This document shows positions 16,294-25,656 of a stretch of DNA of 64,000 bases, in pieces. This DNA is from JAICKM01 sp050998805 (lineage in GTDB: Bacteria; Chloroflexota; Chloroflexia; QHBQ01; JAICKM01): NCBI GenBank assembly GCA_050998805.1, contig JBPCPV010000011.1, forward strand, positions 1 to 64,000, given 5' to 3'. Within the stretch, counting starts at the first letter, position 1. Each line of letters starts with the position of its first letter. Made by a program: the position numbers and the translations under genes. Below the pieces are notes generated by a model. That model did no database searches and was not told the origin of the DNA. It saw only the letters and a list, made by a program, of their open reading frames with translations.

Positions 16294-17316
16294 CTACCGC
16301 CGTGGCTTCTTCGCGTACATTGTGACTGTGGCACCCTGGCCGAGGAGCGCAGCCAGGGGTGCCCAGACCAGGCTGATCGCCGCGAGGACGGGGGCCAGCA
16401 GCAGGGCGGCAGCGATGTCGGCGGGGCTGGTGGGATCGGGGTGGCGGCCGGCGAGGACTTTCGCGCCACGGGTGCGGAGCAGGTTGTAGAGCGTGTTATG
16501 CCGGATGCCGAGCATGTTTTCGGCTGTCTGCACGAAGCTGAAGAAGTCGTACTCCGAGGCGAAGTAGCTCACCATGCGGGGGTGGAGTCCGGCCTCGTCG
16601 AGCATACGCCGGAGCGTCTGCGGCGTGAAGTGGTTCAGGTGGCGAGGCACGTCGAGGTGGAACCAGCGCGATTTGGCGAGGCGGGCCTCGACTGAGCCGA
16701 AGTTCGGCACCGCCACCAGCAGCGTGCCGCCGGGGTAGAGTATCCGCGCGACCTCCTGCAAGAGGGCCTCGGGGTCGGTGATGTGTTCCAGCACATGCCA
16801 GAGGATCACGGCGTCGAAGCTCTCGGATGGCAGGCGTAGATCGGTGATGTTCGCGGTCTGCACGTCTATGTGCAGCACGTCACGGGCGTAGCTCGCACTG
16901 TCTTCGCTGAGTTCGGTGCCCGCGACCTCCCAGCCCCGCTTACGCAGATGGTGGAGAAGCAGTCCTCGCCCGCAGCCGATGTCGAGGACGCGCCCAGGCT
17001 CGAGGCCGTTGGCGATTTCGATCAGCCGGGTGCGGAAGGCATAGAGCCAATCGAGCAGCCGCTCGAGGGGCAGGCTGTACCGCTTGCCCTGGCCGTAGTA
17101 GCCGCGCGGGTAGTACTTGCCGATCTCGTCGGGCGGGGGCTGGGGTGTCGTCAGCACGAGGCCGCAAAGGGAGCAGCGCTCCAGCACAAAGATGCCGCCG
17201 CTGATGTAGTCGCGGGCCGAGAAGAGCGGTCGGCGGTCGGCGGCGGGGTGCGGGCAGCCGGATCGCGGTTCGCCGGTCGAGGTATCGGCCTCGCCGGGGC
17301 TGAGAGCAGAGGTCAA
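16294..17316 (-). CDS. Class I SAM-dependent methyltransferase with Cys-rich N-terminus
   Basis: A 340-residue enzyme. TTG 17316 is preferred because AGGAG lies 6 nt before it; a longer start would reach into the tRNA-Leu gene. The N-terminus has a C...C-S-L-C-G pattern followed by P-Q-P, a small metal-binding knuckle typical of this methyltransferase group. Motif I is V-L-D-I-G-C-G-R-G, and the post-motif region V-I-L-W-H-V-L-E-H is intact. Two hydrophobic stretches near the C-terminus may contact the membrane. The group often acts on sugars or isoprenoids; the substrate is not determined here. It is convergent with the CAP gene, 17 nt apart. Confidence 0.85.
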   Translation of the reverse strand: MTSALSPGEADTSTGEPRSGCPHPAADRRPLFSARDYISGGIFVLERCSLCGLVLTTPQPPPDEIGKYYPRGYYGQGKRYSLPLERLLDWLYAFRTRLIEIANGLEPGRVLDIGCGRGLLLHHLRKRGWEVAGTELSEDSASYARDVLHIDVQTANITDLRLPSESFDAVILWHVLEHITDPEALLQEVARILYPGGTLLVAVPNFGSVEARLAKSRWFHLDVPRHLNHFTPQTLRRMLDEAGLHPRMVSYFASEYDFFSFVQTAENMLGIRHNTLYNLLRTRGAKVLAGRHPDPTSPADIAAALLLAPVLAAISLVWAPLAALLGQGATVTMYAKKPRR

Positions 17317-17353
17317 GGGAGGCTCCTGTGCGAGTATCGCGCCGATGAGCGGG

Positions 17354-17435
17354 TGGGGAAGGCGGGACTCGAACCCGCACGCCTTTCGGCACATGATCCT
17401 AAGTCATGCTCGGCTGCCAGTTACGACACTTCCCC
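17354..17435 (-). tRNA. tRNA-Leu (UAG)
   Basis: Acceptor GGGGAAG pairs with CTTCCCC. Anticodon stem CATGA/TCATG encloses CTTAGGA, anticodon TAG. The long variable arm GCCGAAAGGC marks a class II tRNA; T loop TTCGAGT. Discriminator A, CCA not encoded. Confidence 0.94.
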
Positions 17436-17492
17436 GAAGTACACGATAAGCGCCACCCTATTATACCCAATTTCGGCTTAAGCCGCCAGCCC

Positions 17493-17521
17493 TTGCCGAG
17501 TTCGCCTCGCCGTACTATAAT
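17493..17521 (+). promoter_or_regulatory. Sigma70-type promoter of the GT-C glycosyltransferase operon
   Basis: TTGCCG (17493-17498), 17 nt, TATAAT (17516-17521), followed by GAGGGAGGG and ATG 17542. Confidence 0.75.
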
Positions 17522-17541
17522 GCCGTCAGAGGGAGGGTCGT

Positions 17542-19167
17542 ATGGCGAAGCGTTACGCCCTGGCCGTCGCGCTTGTGCTCGCGGGGAGCATGGCGCTGCG
17601 GCTGGTGGGGCTGGGTTGGGGGCTGCCGCACTACGATCCGCGCGTGCTCGCCCACAGCCTGGACCGCCCGACCTATCACCTCGACGAGGATAACTTCCTC
17701 TGGGGGCAGGTCAACCCGACCTCAGCCGCGTTCGAGATCCACGACTTCCATTGGGGCACTCTCCAATTCTTGCTGATCTCCGGTGTGCTATGGCTTGGGC
17801 AGGCTGTGGGCGTCGTACACGCGCCCTGGCAGTCGGCCTTTGTGCTGGGCGATGCGTCGGCGCTGCCGCAGATCTACATGCTGGGGCGGCTGGTCTCGAC
17901 GGCGGCCGGCGTAGCGGCTACAGGCGTGGTTATCGCGCTGGGGCAGGCCGTCGGCGGGCGGTGTGCGGGGATAGGTGCGGGGGTCGCCTATGCGCTGGCC
18001 CCGCTCGCCGTGGTCGAGGCCCACTACTTGACGAACGATCTGACGATGAGTGCGCTCGTGGCCGGCTGTGTGCTGGCGGCGGTCTGGGCCATGGGGCCGG
18101 GCGGGAGGTGGGGTCTGGTGTTGGCGGGGCTTTTGCTCGGACTTGCCACAGCGACGAAATATTCGGCCATATTCGCCGCGCCCGCGCTGCTGCCTGCCCA
18201 GTGGGCGCTCTGGCGCGGGTCGCGCGCCGATGAGGGCGGCCGCAGCACAGCGTGGACAGTCTTGCCCCTGCCGTGGGCCGCTGCCGCGCTAGGCTTCCTG
18301 CTCGGTGAGCCGTATGCCGTCACGGCTCCCGGTTCGGTGCTGGCCGGGATCCGTTCGGCAGCCGAGGCGAACCTCGTAGGCACCGCGAATTGGCGCGCGC
18401 CGCTCGGCATGTTGCGCTTGCAGGCGCAGGCCCTCGGCACCCTGGGACTCACCTGGCCCCTCGCGCTGCTCGCCCTCTGCGGCCTGGTACTCCTCCTAGC
18501 AGCCCTCCGCCCTTCCCGAAAGGGAACGCGGGTGCCGGCCTCCCCTCCCCCTACAGGCGAGAGGCTGCGGGCGAGGAAAGCCGTCCTGCTCGCCGCAGTC
18601 GCGGGGCTGGTGGTGAGCGTGGCGGTCAACAGCGTCTTCATGCTCCGCTACGACCAGCCGCTGGTGCCGCTGCTGGCTGTGGCGGTTGGGGTCGGCTGGG
18701 CGGCCATCCCGTGGGCTTGGGGGAGAGTTGTAGCTGGTGGCCTCGCGGTGGCGTGGGCCGGGGCGATCACGCTAGGCCAGCTCGCCCTGATGACGGAAGC
18801 CCACCCCGCGAACGAGTTGCAGACCTGGGTACTGGCGCAGATAGCGCCCGGCACGCAGGTCGCGCGCACATGGAGGGAGTATCCACCGCTCGACGACGCG
18901 CGCTATCCACAGGTCCACCTTGACCCCTGGCTGCCGGACCTCGCGCCCGACCAGAGCCCAGACTACATTATCATGGACGATATGCAGTACGGCCCACCCA
19001 CCCCGCGCCTGGCGGCACGGCTCGCGCGCGACTACACGCAGGTCGCGCGTTTCTCGGCCCAACCTCACATCGGCTCATTTTCCTGGTCGGAGGGCAGCAC
19101 GCCGCACGACTGGAAGTACAGCCACCCCTCGTTCGTGGTCTACAGGCGAGTGGGCAGTGGGCAGTAG
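17542..19167 (+). CDS. GT-C membrane glycosyltransferase (GT39/ArnT-like) 1
   Basis: A 541-residue integral membrane protein with about ten predicted helices. The first large outer loop holds Y-H-L-D-E-D-N, the acidic pair expected of lipid-phosphosugar-dependent GT-C enzymes. L-G-L-A-T-A-T-K-Y-S is a pattern repeated in the fifth protein of this operon. Expected reaction: transfer of a sugar from a polyprenyl phosphate donor to an envelope acceptor on the outer face; neither is identifiable. It opens a five-gene run. Confidence 0.82.
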   Translation: MAKRYALAVALVLAGSMALRLVGLGWGLPHYDPRVLAHSLDRPTYHLDEDNFLWGQVNPTSAAFEIHDFHWGTLQFLLISGVLWLGQAVGVVHAPWQSAFVLGDASALPQIYMLGRLVSTAAGVAATGVVIALGQAVGGRCAGIGAGVAYALAPLAVVEAHYLTNDLTMSALVAGCVLAAVWAMGPGGRWGLVLAGLLLGLATATKYSAIFAAPALLPAQWALWRGSRADEGGRSTAWTVLPLPWAAAALGFLLGEPYAVTAPGSVLAGIRSAAEANLVGTANWRAPLGMLRLQAQALGTLGLTWPLALLALCGLVLLLAALRPSRKGTRVPASPPPTGERLRARKAVLLAAVAGLVVSVAVNSVFMLRYDQPLVPLLAVAVGVGWAAIPWAWGRVVAGGLAVAWAGAITLGQLALMTEAHPANELQTWVLAQIAPGTQVARTWREYPPLDDARYPQVHLDPWLPDLAPDQSPDYIIMDDMQYGPPTPRLAARLARDYTQVARFSAQPHIGSFSWSEGSTPHDWKYSHPSFVVYRRVGSGQ

Positions 19168-20905
19168 GCGCTGGGCGGCGGAAACCGGGGTGGTGCTTGG
19201 GGCATATGCCGTGCTCGCGGTGGGGATGACCTGGCCGCTGGCGGCGCACTTCACGACGGCGCTGCCCGACGGGAGCGACGGCTGGCAATATATGTGGAAC
19301 CTCTGGTGGATGAAGACGGCGCTGGTGGACCTGCATACGAACCCGTTCCACACCGACCTGCTTTACTATCCGCACGGCGTCAGCCTGCTTTTCGACACCC
19401 TGACGCCCTTGCTCGGCGTGATAAGCATCCCGTTCCAGCTACTCGGCATGAGCTTGCCCGCCGTCTACAACCTGCTGGTCATGTTCAGCTTCGTGGCCGG
19501 CGGCTACGGCACCTACCTGCTGGTTCGCTGGCTGACCGGCGTGCGTGCGGCGGCCTTCGTGGCGGGGCTGATCTTCGCCTTCTGCCCCTACCACTTCGCC
19601 CACCTGCGCGGCCACCTCAACCTGCTCTCTCTCCAATGGCTCCCCTTCTACGTGCTGGCCCTCCACCAGGCGTGGGACGACCGCGCTTCGTATCGGCACC
19701 GCGCCCTCCATTCCGCGTTGGCGGGGCTGTGGCTGGCGGTTAACGCCTATACGGAGTGGACGTATGCCCTCTTCTTGGGGCTGTTCACCGCCTGGTTCGT
19801 GGTCTGGCAGCTGCTCTCAGACCGGCGGGGGACGGTCCGGCGCGCGGGGCTGGGGAGTTTGGCCGTGACGGGCGGAACGGCGCTCGCGCTGGTCGCCCCG
19901 GCGCTGGTGCCGATGGTCGAGGAGGCACGCGCATCGAGCTACATGCAGACCACCCCCCGCGAGGTCGCCTTCCTTTCCTCCGACCTGACCGATGCCTTCA
20001 TGCCCAACCTGTTTCACCCGCTCTGGCCGGACCACGGCGCAGCGGCGCTCGCGCATTATGCGGGTCGCCCGCCCGCCGAGATAGTCGTCTTCGTAGGCTA
20101 CACGGTCCTGTTTTTGTCCATTGCCACGGTCTGGGCGTTGCGTGGGCGGCCGGAGGTGCGTTTCTTGGGGCTGACGGCGCTCGGCGGCTGGATACTCAGC
20201 CTGGGGCCGATCCTGCACGTCTGGGGGCAGAGCATCTTCGGCGGCATCCGTATCCCGTTGCCTTACGCGGGGCTCTACTTCCTGCCTTTCTTCAACATCT
20301 TCAGGGTGCCAGCCCGGTTCATGGTGCTGGTGATGCTCGCGCTGGCGGTACTGGCCGGATACGGGCTGGCGGCTTATGCAGGGCGCTCGCGGCTCCGGGG
20401 CGGGATGCTGTTGAGCCGCACGGCTTGCGTGGCGGTTGGGGTGCTGGTGTTGGCCGAGTTCCTCGCGGTGCCTTACCCGACGATGGTGTTGCGCGATGCC
20501 GCCGGCTTCTACGAGCAAGCGGCGCGCGAGCCGGGGCAGTTCGCTATCCTCGACCTGCCGCTGACGCCGCTGGCGACATATCTCGGCTACCAGACAGTGC
20601 ATCACAGGCCGTTAGTGGATGGACACCTGTCGCGCCAGCCGCCCGACCCGTTCATCACGGACACGCCGGTGCTGCGCTACCTGCTGCCGTCCACCCCCGC
20701 AGACGACCCGCTCGCCGCCGAGGCCGCCCGCACCGGCCTCGCCGACCTGCGCCGGGCAGGAGTGCGCTGTGCCGTGGTACACTGGTGGGCTACCTACGGT
20801 AAGGAGCAAGGCGATCTGCGGACAAAGCTGGCCCGCGTCTTCCCCGGCCTGGTCTCCCGCCCCTTGCCGGACCAGCAGATGGAGATTTTCACGCTGTCTC
20901 CGTGA
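19157..20905 (+). CDS. GT-C-like polytopic membrane protein 2
   Basis: About 582 residues from GTG 19157, which overlaps the previous gene by 11 nt; a GTG at 19187 is an alternative. Around 11 membrane helices. The first outer loop contains D-G-S-D-G-W-Q-Y-M-W-N, and L-R-G-H-L-N-L-L-S follows later, patterns of the YfhO/PTPS-related membrane family often annotated as glycosyltransferases. The C-terminal part is extracytoplasmic. The partner substrate is unknown. Confidence 0.75.
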   Translation: MGSRRWAAETGVVLGAYAVLAVGMTWPLAAHFTTALPDGSDGWQYMWNLWWMKTALVDLHTNPFHTDLLYYPHGVSLLFDTLTPLLGVISIPFQLLGMSLPAVYNLLVMFSFVAGGYGTYLLVRWLTGVRAAAFVAGLIFAFCPYHFAHLRGHLNLLSLQWLPFYVLALHQAWDDRASYRHRALHSALAGLWLAVNAYTEWTYALFLGLFTAWFVVWQLLSDRRGTVRRAGLGSLAVTGGTALALVAPALVPMVEEARASSYMQTTPREVAFLSSDLTDAFMPNLFHPLWPDHGAAALAHYAGRPPAEIVVFVGYTVLFLSIATVWALRGRPEVRFLGLTALGGWILSLGPILHVWGQSIFGGIRIPLPYAGLYFLPFFNIFRVPARFMVLVMLALAVLAGYGLAAYAGRSRLRGGMLLSRTACVAVGVLVLAEFLAVPYPTMVLRDAAGFYEQAAREPGQFAILDLPLTPLATYLGYQTVHHRPLVDGHLSRQPPDPFITDTPVLRYLLPSTPADDPLAAEAARTGLADLRRAGVRCAVVHWWATYGKEQGDLRTKLARVFPGLVSRPLPDQQMEIFTLSP

Positions 20906-20926
20906 ACCGTCGAAAAGGGGATTGAA

Positions 20927-22525
20927 TTGACGACATCTTCCGTATCCAGTCCAATACGTACTCCGCACTTCGCACTCCGCACTCCGCACTCCGCACTCGC
21001 CCTGGCCGTTCTCGTGGGCGCGGTACTGAGGCTGATCGGGCTGACGCGGCAGGGACTGTGGACGGATGAGCTGTATGTGGTCTGGGAGGCCAGGCAGCCT
21101 CTCGACCTCGTGCTCGACCCGCGCATACATGTGCAGCACCCGCCGGGCTATCGGCTGGCGTTGCACGTATGGTTGGGGCTGGGTACGGCGGAAGGTTGGG
21201 TGCGGCTGCTGCCTGTGGTGTCGGGAGTGTTGCTGATCCCCGTCGTTTGGGCGACTGCCCGCGAGCTTTGGCCGGAACGCCCCTATGCCGCAGCCGCCTC
21301 GGCGTTGGCGGCGGCTACGGCCCCCTTCCTGCTGCACTACAGCCAAGATGCGACGGCCTATAGCTGGGCGATGCTCTGGACGGCGGCGAGCGTGCTGCTG
21401 CTGCTCCGGGCCTGGCGCACCGACCGCGCAGCCTGGTGGATCGCGTGGGCGGGGAGCCTCCTGGTCGCGGCCTACATCCACTATTTCAGCTTTTTCCCCC
21501 TCGGAGTCGAAGCCGTAGCGGTTACCGTCGCCGGTATGACGGTGAGGGGTCGTACACAACAGTTGCGACATGCGTTGCTCGCGCTCGTCGGCGCGGGACT
21601 GCTCTACGCGCCCTGGGTCTGGGTGCTGATGACTACCGTACCCGACAGCGTGGCTACCCCGACCTTCCCGCTGACCGTGAACACCCAACTGCTGCATTGG
21701 GTTCCGACGTTGCTGGTCGGGCCGGCTCACGACCGCTTCTGGCAATCTCAGGTGGGGCTGGCGCTGGTTTGGGGGCTGCTGTTCGGCGTCGGCGTTTGGC
21801 TTGCATGGAGGGCGGCGCGGGCGCGCGAGCTTCGGGCCGATGCTCGTGCCGCGCTCTTGGCCGCCTGGGTGATAGCAGGGACAGTCGGCCCCTACCTATT
21901 CCTGCGGGTCACCGAGCCGCCGTCCGCGTGGCACTCGATCAACTTCGCTGCCTTCGCAGTGCCGGGGGTGGTGCTCGTGCTGGGTGGTCTGTTTGCGTCG
22001 TTGCCGGAGCGGGCGCGGGTGGTTGTCGCGGCCTGCTGGCTGGCGCTGGTCGCCGTGCAACAGCAGGGCGAGCTGACCGCACCACCGAAGCAGGATTGGC
22101 GGGGCCTGCTCGCCAGGATCTCCTCAGAGGCGCGCCCCGGCGATGCATGGCTGGCCTTCCCGGCGCTGCACGCCGGTGCGGCAGCGGCATACTACCCGGT
22201 GCCGATCCCGGTGCTCGGCGGCTGGTTCGCCGCAGACGGCTCGGACCCGACGGGCGCCGCCTACTGGTTCCACCCCGGCTGGCGCTGGCGCGGCTTCCTC
22301 GACCCCCAGGCCACCCTCAGCAGCGATTGGGCGGGCGAGATCGGATCGCGCACGGCGGGCGCGACCCGCATCTGGTATCTGGCCGGCGACGGAGCCGACG
22401 GCACCTACCCGCCCAGCCCCGCCGCCGAGCGCGCGCTGACCGCCGCCGGCTGGCACCCCATCGGCGAATGGCACGCCAGCCCCCTCGTGCTCCGCCTCTA
22501 CGCGGCGGGGGCCGAGGGTGAATAA
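20927..22525 (+). CDS. GT-C membrane glycosyltransferase (GT39-like) 3
   Basis: 532 residues. TTG 20927 is supported by AAAGGGG. Residues about 12-24 are encoded by five ACTCCGC-type heptamers (20960-20994), so the N-terminus looks newly extended; translation from later in the gene is possible. G-L-W-T-D-E-L-Y provides the acidic motif in the first loop, and H-Y-S-Q-D-A lies in the second. Around ten helices are predicted. It follows the previous gene by 21 nt. Confidence 0.8.
   Translation: MTTSSVSSPIRTPHFALRTPHSALALAVLVGAVLRLIGLTRQGLWTDELYVVWEARQPLDLVLDPRIHVQHPPGYRLALHVWLGLGTAEGWVRLLPVVSGVLLIPVVWATARELWPERPYAAAASALAAATAPFLLHYSQDATAYSWAMLWTAASVLLLLRAWRTDRAAWWIAWAGSLLVAAYIHYFSFFPLGVEAVAVTVAGMTVRGRTQQLRHALLALVGAGLLYAPWVWVLMTTVPDSVATPTFPLTVNTQLLHWVPTLLVGPAHDRFWQSQVGLALVWGLLFGVGVWLAWRAARARELRADARAALLAAWVIAGTVGPYLFLRVTEPPSAWHSINFAAFAVPGVVLVLGGLFASLPERARVVVAACWLALVAVQQQGELTAPPKQDWRGLLARISSEARPGDAWLAFPALHAGAAAAYYPVPIPVLGGWFAADGSDPTGAAYWFHPGWRWRGFLDPQATLSSDWAGEIGSRTAGATRIWYLAGDGADGTYPPSPAAERALTAAGWHPIGEWHASPLVLRLYAAGAEGE
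20960..20994. repeat. Heptanucleotide array, five ACTCCGC-type units, inside a coding region
   Basis: Units ACTCCGC, ACTTCGC, then three ACTCCGC. They are read as R-T-P-H-F-A-L-R-T-P-H-S-A-L near the N-terminus of the GT-C protein. Confidence 0.9.
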
Positions 22526-24044
22526 CACCCGGCCTCTAACACGTTTCGCGCCGCCTGCCATCTTGATCGGCCTGATCTGCCTGCTCGCATGGCGGGTACA
22601 GTACGCTGTGGACCAGGAGGTGAGCCTGCTGCCCTGGCTGATGGGGCGCGGCTGGGTACTCTACCGAGATATGATCGACCAGCACCCGCCGCTGCTGCCG
22701 GCGCTTCTCGCGTTGCTCGGCGCGAGCGACCCCGGCCTGCCGCTCCACCTGGTGATCATCGGCCTGTTGGCCGTCACGCTGGAGCTGGCCTATGCTCTTG
22801 CCGCACGCCTCGCGGGCCGGTTGGCGGGGCTGGGCGCGGCGCTGCTCACGGCGACCTGGGGCCTACCCTTCGACTCTCTTCACCTCTGGTACGATGGCGC
22901 GCTCGCGCCGATCTATCTCGGTGTAGGCTGTTTGGCGGCCGCTCACCTCTCCTCTACAAGGGTCGGGGAGATCGCATCGGGACGGGGCCGGGGGCTTAGG
23001 ACGGCGCTGGTCATCGGCTTGCTGCTGGGGCTGGGGGTGCTGATCAAGCAGCACGCGGCGGGCGCGGTGCCGTTTGTGGGGGCGGGGATGGCGTTCTCGG
23101 AGCGCGGCTCGTGGCAGAGGGTCGGGGCGTATGCCGTCGGGGTGGTATCTCCGGCGGCGGTAGCTGCCGCCCTGCTCTGGTTCCAGGGGGCGGCTGGAGA
23201 GGCGTGGTACTGGGCGGTGGTGTATAACCTAACCGGGAACTACCCGGCTGCCGCAGGTCTGCCGATGCCGGCGAGCGAGTGGGGGCTGGCGGCGGCGCTC
23301 TTTTTGCCAGCAGTTGCGCTCCTGCTGATCGGTGGCCGGTACGCCTGGCGGGACGCTGCCGGAGGTAGGCTGCTTGTCGCGCGTGCGCTCGTGGCGGGGG
23401 GGCTGCTGCTGGCGGCGACGCTGCCGGCCTGGCCCCGCTACGGGCGCTACCATTTGCAGGCCGCCGTGCCGCTGCTGGCGGTGGCAGCTGCCGTCGCGGC
23501 GGTACAGATCGCGGCGGTCTGGCACGAGGGAGGGTTGCGCGGGCGGCTGGTCGCCGGGGCGGGGCTGCTCTTGCTCTCGGTCTACGCCGTGACTGGGGCC
23601 GACCAGTCGGCGAAGGCGCTCGGCTACGTGAGCTTGTCCGAAGCGCCGTCGGCACCGTATGCAGCGACTTTGCCGGGCTTGCGGGCCTGCGTGGACGCGC
23701 ACGCCCCACCCGGTACACCGATCTTCCTATACGGCCTCGACGCGATGCTCTACCGGGTTCTCGAGCGCGAGCCGACACGTCCCTGGGCACCTCAATTGCC
23801 CTGGATCATGGCGGCGGGCGACACGCAGGCTCGGTGGTGGGCGGGGATGGAGGCGGCGCGCCCACCCGTCGCGCTGGTCTCCGGCAGCGGCTGGGACAGC
23901 TCGCCGGGGCCGAGCATGGACAGCGGAGAGGGACGGCTGCGCTACCACTACCGCGCTGTCGGGCGCTTCGCGGTCGCGGTCTATCCGGGCGCTCCGCCTT
24001 ACGATGTGGTCTGCCTGGTGAGGAGCGAGAGTGCGGGCCGTTGA
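22518..24044 (+). CDS. GT-C-like polytopic membrane protein 4
   Basis: 508 residues from GTG 22518, overlapping the previous gene by 8 nt. Many membrane helices. The first loop has Y-R-D-M-I-D-Q-H-P-P, a variant of the GT39 acidic loop, and L-W-Y-D-G-A-L-A-P is also present. Likely a glycosyltransferase or a structural relative in the same envelope pathway. Substrate unknown. Confidence 0.77.
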   Translation: MNNTRPLTRFAPPAILIGLICLLAWRVQYAVDQEVSLLPWLMGRGWVLYRDMIDQHPPLLPALLALLGASDPGLPLHLVIIGLLAVTLELAYALAARLAGRLAGLGAALLTATWGLPFDSLHLWYDGALAPIYLGVGCLAAAHLSSTRVGEIASGRGRGLRTALVIGLLLGLGVLIKQHAAGAVPFVGAGMAFSERGSWQRVGAYAVGVVSPAAVAAALLWFQGAAGEAWYWAVVYNLTGNYPAAAGLPMPASEWGLAAALFLPAVALLLIGGRYAWRDAAGGRLLVARALVAGGLLLAATLPAWPRYGRYHLQAAVPLLAVAAAVAAVQIAAVWHEGGLRGRLVAGAGLLLLSVYAVTGADQSAKALGYVSLSEAPSAPYAATLPGLRACVDAHAPPGTPIFLYGLDAMLYRVLEREPTRPWAPQLPWIMAAGDTQARWWAGMEAARPPVALVSGSGWDSSPGPSMDSGEGRLRYHYRAVGRFAVAVYPGAPPYDVVCLVRSESAGR

Positions 24045-25650
24045 CCGGCGGACGGCCCTGGCGGCCATCGTGCTGCTCGGCGCGGCTGCGCGCTTCTGGA
24101 ACCTCGATTGGGACGGCGGCGCATACATCCTCCACCCCGACGAATGGGCGCTCAACGAGACGGTGCGGCACCTCGGCCCCGACCTGAACCCGCACTTCTT
24201 CTACTACGGCTCGCTGCCGATCTACCTCTACCGGGCCACGGCGGAACTGCTGCGTATGCTCACCGGGCTGGACTGGTTAGCCACCGAGCGGTTGGCGCTG
24301 ATCGGGCGGTCTTGGTCGGCGCTGGCGAGCACGGCGATGCTGCCGTTACTCTTCCTGGTAGGGCGGCGGCTCTGGGGGGATCGGGCGGGGCTGTTGGCGG
24401 CAGGCTGCACGGCAGGGGCAGCGCTGCTGATACAGGCGGCGCACTTCGGCACGGTGGACAGCGCCGTCGCGCTGGCGGGGATTCTGCTGCTCTGGGCGGG
24501 CCTGCACATAGCCGACGGCGGCGGGCCGAGGTGGTATGCCCTGAGTGGGGCTGTGCTGGGGTTGGCGACAGCAACCAAGCTGACTGCGGCTTCGTTCGCG
24601 CTGCTGCCGTTGCTCGCCTGGGCCTACGCCGCGCCCCGCCGCCCGTCCCGGCTATTGCTGCTCGGCGGCGTCGCCACAGGGATGACGTTGCTCGCCGCGC
24701 CCTACTATCTGCTGGCCTGGGCGGAACTCTGGGACGCGATCAGGGCGCAGAGCGACGAGTTGAGCGGCGGGTACAAACTCCCCTACACTTGGCAGTTCAT
24801 CGGCAGCACGCCGTATCTCTTCGAGCTGCGGAACCTGGTCGTCTGGGGGTTGGGGCTGCCGCTCGGCACGGCGGCGCTCGGCGGCTGGGCGTGGGCGCTC
24901 TGGGAGGCCACGCGTAGGCGAACCGCCTTGTTGCTTTTGCTGGCCGCATGGCCCACACTCTACCTGCTCTATATCGGCACCTGGGAGGTGCGGTTTGTGC
25001 GGCACACGCTGCCGCTGGTGCCCTTCTGTTGCCTGTTTGCCGCCGGGGGCGCGGTCGCTCTCTGCCGGAGGCTGGGGCAGACGGGTCGTGCAGGCCGCCT
25101 CCTGGGGCGGGCGACGGTGGTCGCGATTGGCGGGGGCGGTGCCGCCTGGGGTCTGGCGGTGTTGGCGATCTACAGCACAGCTGACACGCGCCTGGCGGCC
25201 TCGACGTGGATGCGGGCCAACCTGCCGCCGGGCACCCGGCTGGTGATCGAGGACAAAAACACCTTGCTGCCGGTGCCGAAGGGAGGACCGTATCGCTACG
25301 TCGTGACGCCGACGCTCGCGCCCGACACGCCAACCAAGCTCGGCACGCTGGCGGCGGACCTGGCGGCGGGCGAATTCTTGGTGGTGCCTGATCGCCGCTG
25401 GTCGGCGGTGATGCCCCGACTGCCCGACTACCCGCTCACCGGGCGCTACTACCGGCTGCTGCACGCCGGCGGCCTCGGCTACGCCCCCGCCGCGACCTTC
25501 GCCGACCCGCCGCGCCTCGGCCCATTCGCCTGGAACGACGACAGTGCCGAGGAGACGTTCCAGGTCTTCGATCACCCGACGGTGCAGATCTTCCGCAACA
25601 CGGGGCATTTCTCAGAGGCAGAGTTGCGCGCGTTGCTCGCTGGCCCTTAG
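24031..25650 (+). CDS. GT-C membrane glycosyltransferase (GT39/ArnT-like) 5
   Basis: 539 residues from GTG 24031, overlapping the previous gene by 14 nt. The first outer loop contains I-L-H-P-D-E-W-A-L-N, the Asp-Glu pair of GT39/ArnT-type enzymes, and H-F-F-Y-Y-G-S-L-P follows. L-G-L-A-T-A-T-K-L-T matches the same place in protein 1 of the run. Last gene of the operon; it ends 6 nt from the convergent helicase gene. Confidence 0.82.
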   Translation: MRAVDRRTALAAIVLLGAAARFWNLDWDGGAYILHPDEWALNETVRHLGPDLNPHFFYYGSLPIYLYRATAELLRMLTGLDWLATERLALIGRSWSALASTAMLPLLFLVGRRLWGDRAGLLAAGCTAGAALLIQAAHFGTVDSAVALAGILLLWAGLHIADGGGPRWYALSGAVLGLATATKLTAASFALLPLLAWAYAAPRRPSRLLLLGGVATGMTLLAAPYYLLAWAELWDAIRAQSDELSGGYKLPYTWQFIGSTPYLFELRNLVVWGLGLPLGTAALGGWAWALWEATRRRTALLLLLAAWPTLYLLYIGTWEVRFVRHTLPLVPFCCLFAAGGAVALCRRLGQTGRAGRLLGRATVVAIGGGGAAWGLAVLAIYSTADTRLAASTWMRANLPPGTRLVIEDKNTLLPVPKGGPYRYVVTPTLAPDTPTKLGTLAADLAAGEFLVVPDRRWSAVMPRLPDYPLTGRYYRLLHAGGLGYAPAATFADPPRLGPFAWNDDSAEETFQVFDHPTVQIFRNTGHFSEAELRALLAGP

Positions 25651-25656
25651 AAGGCT

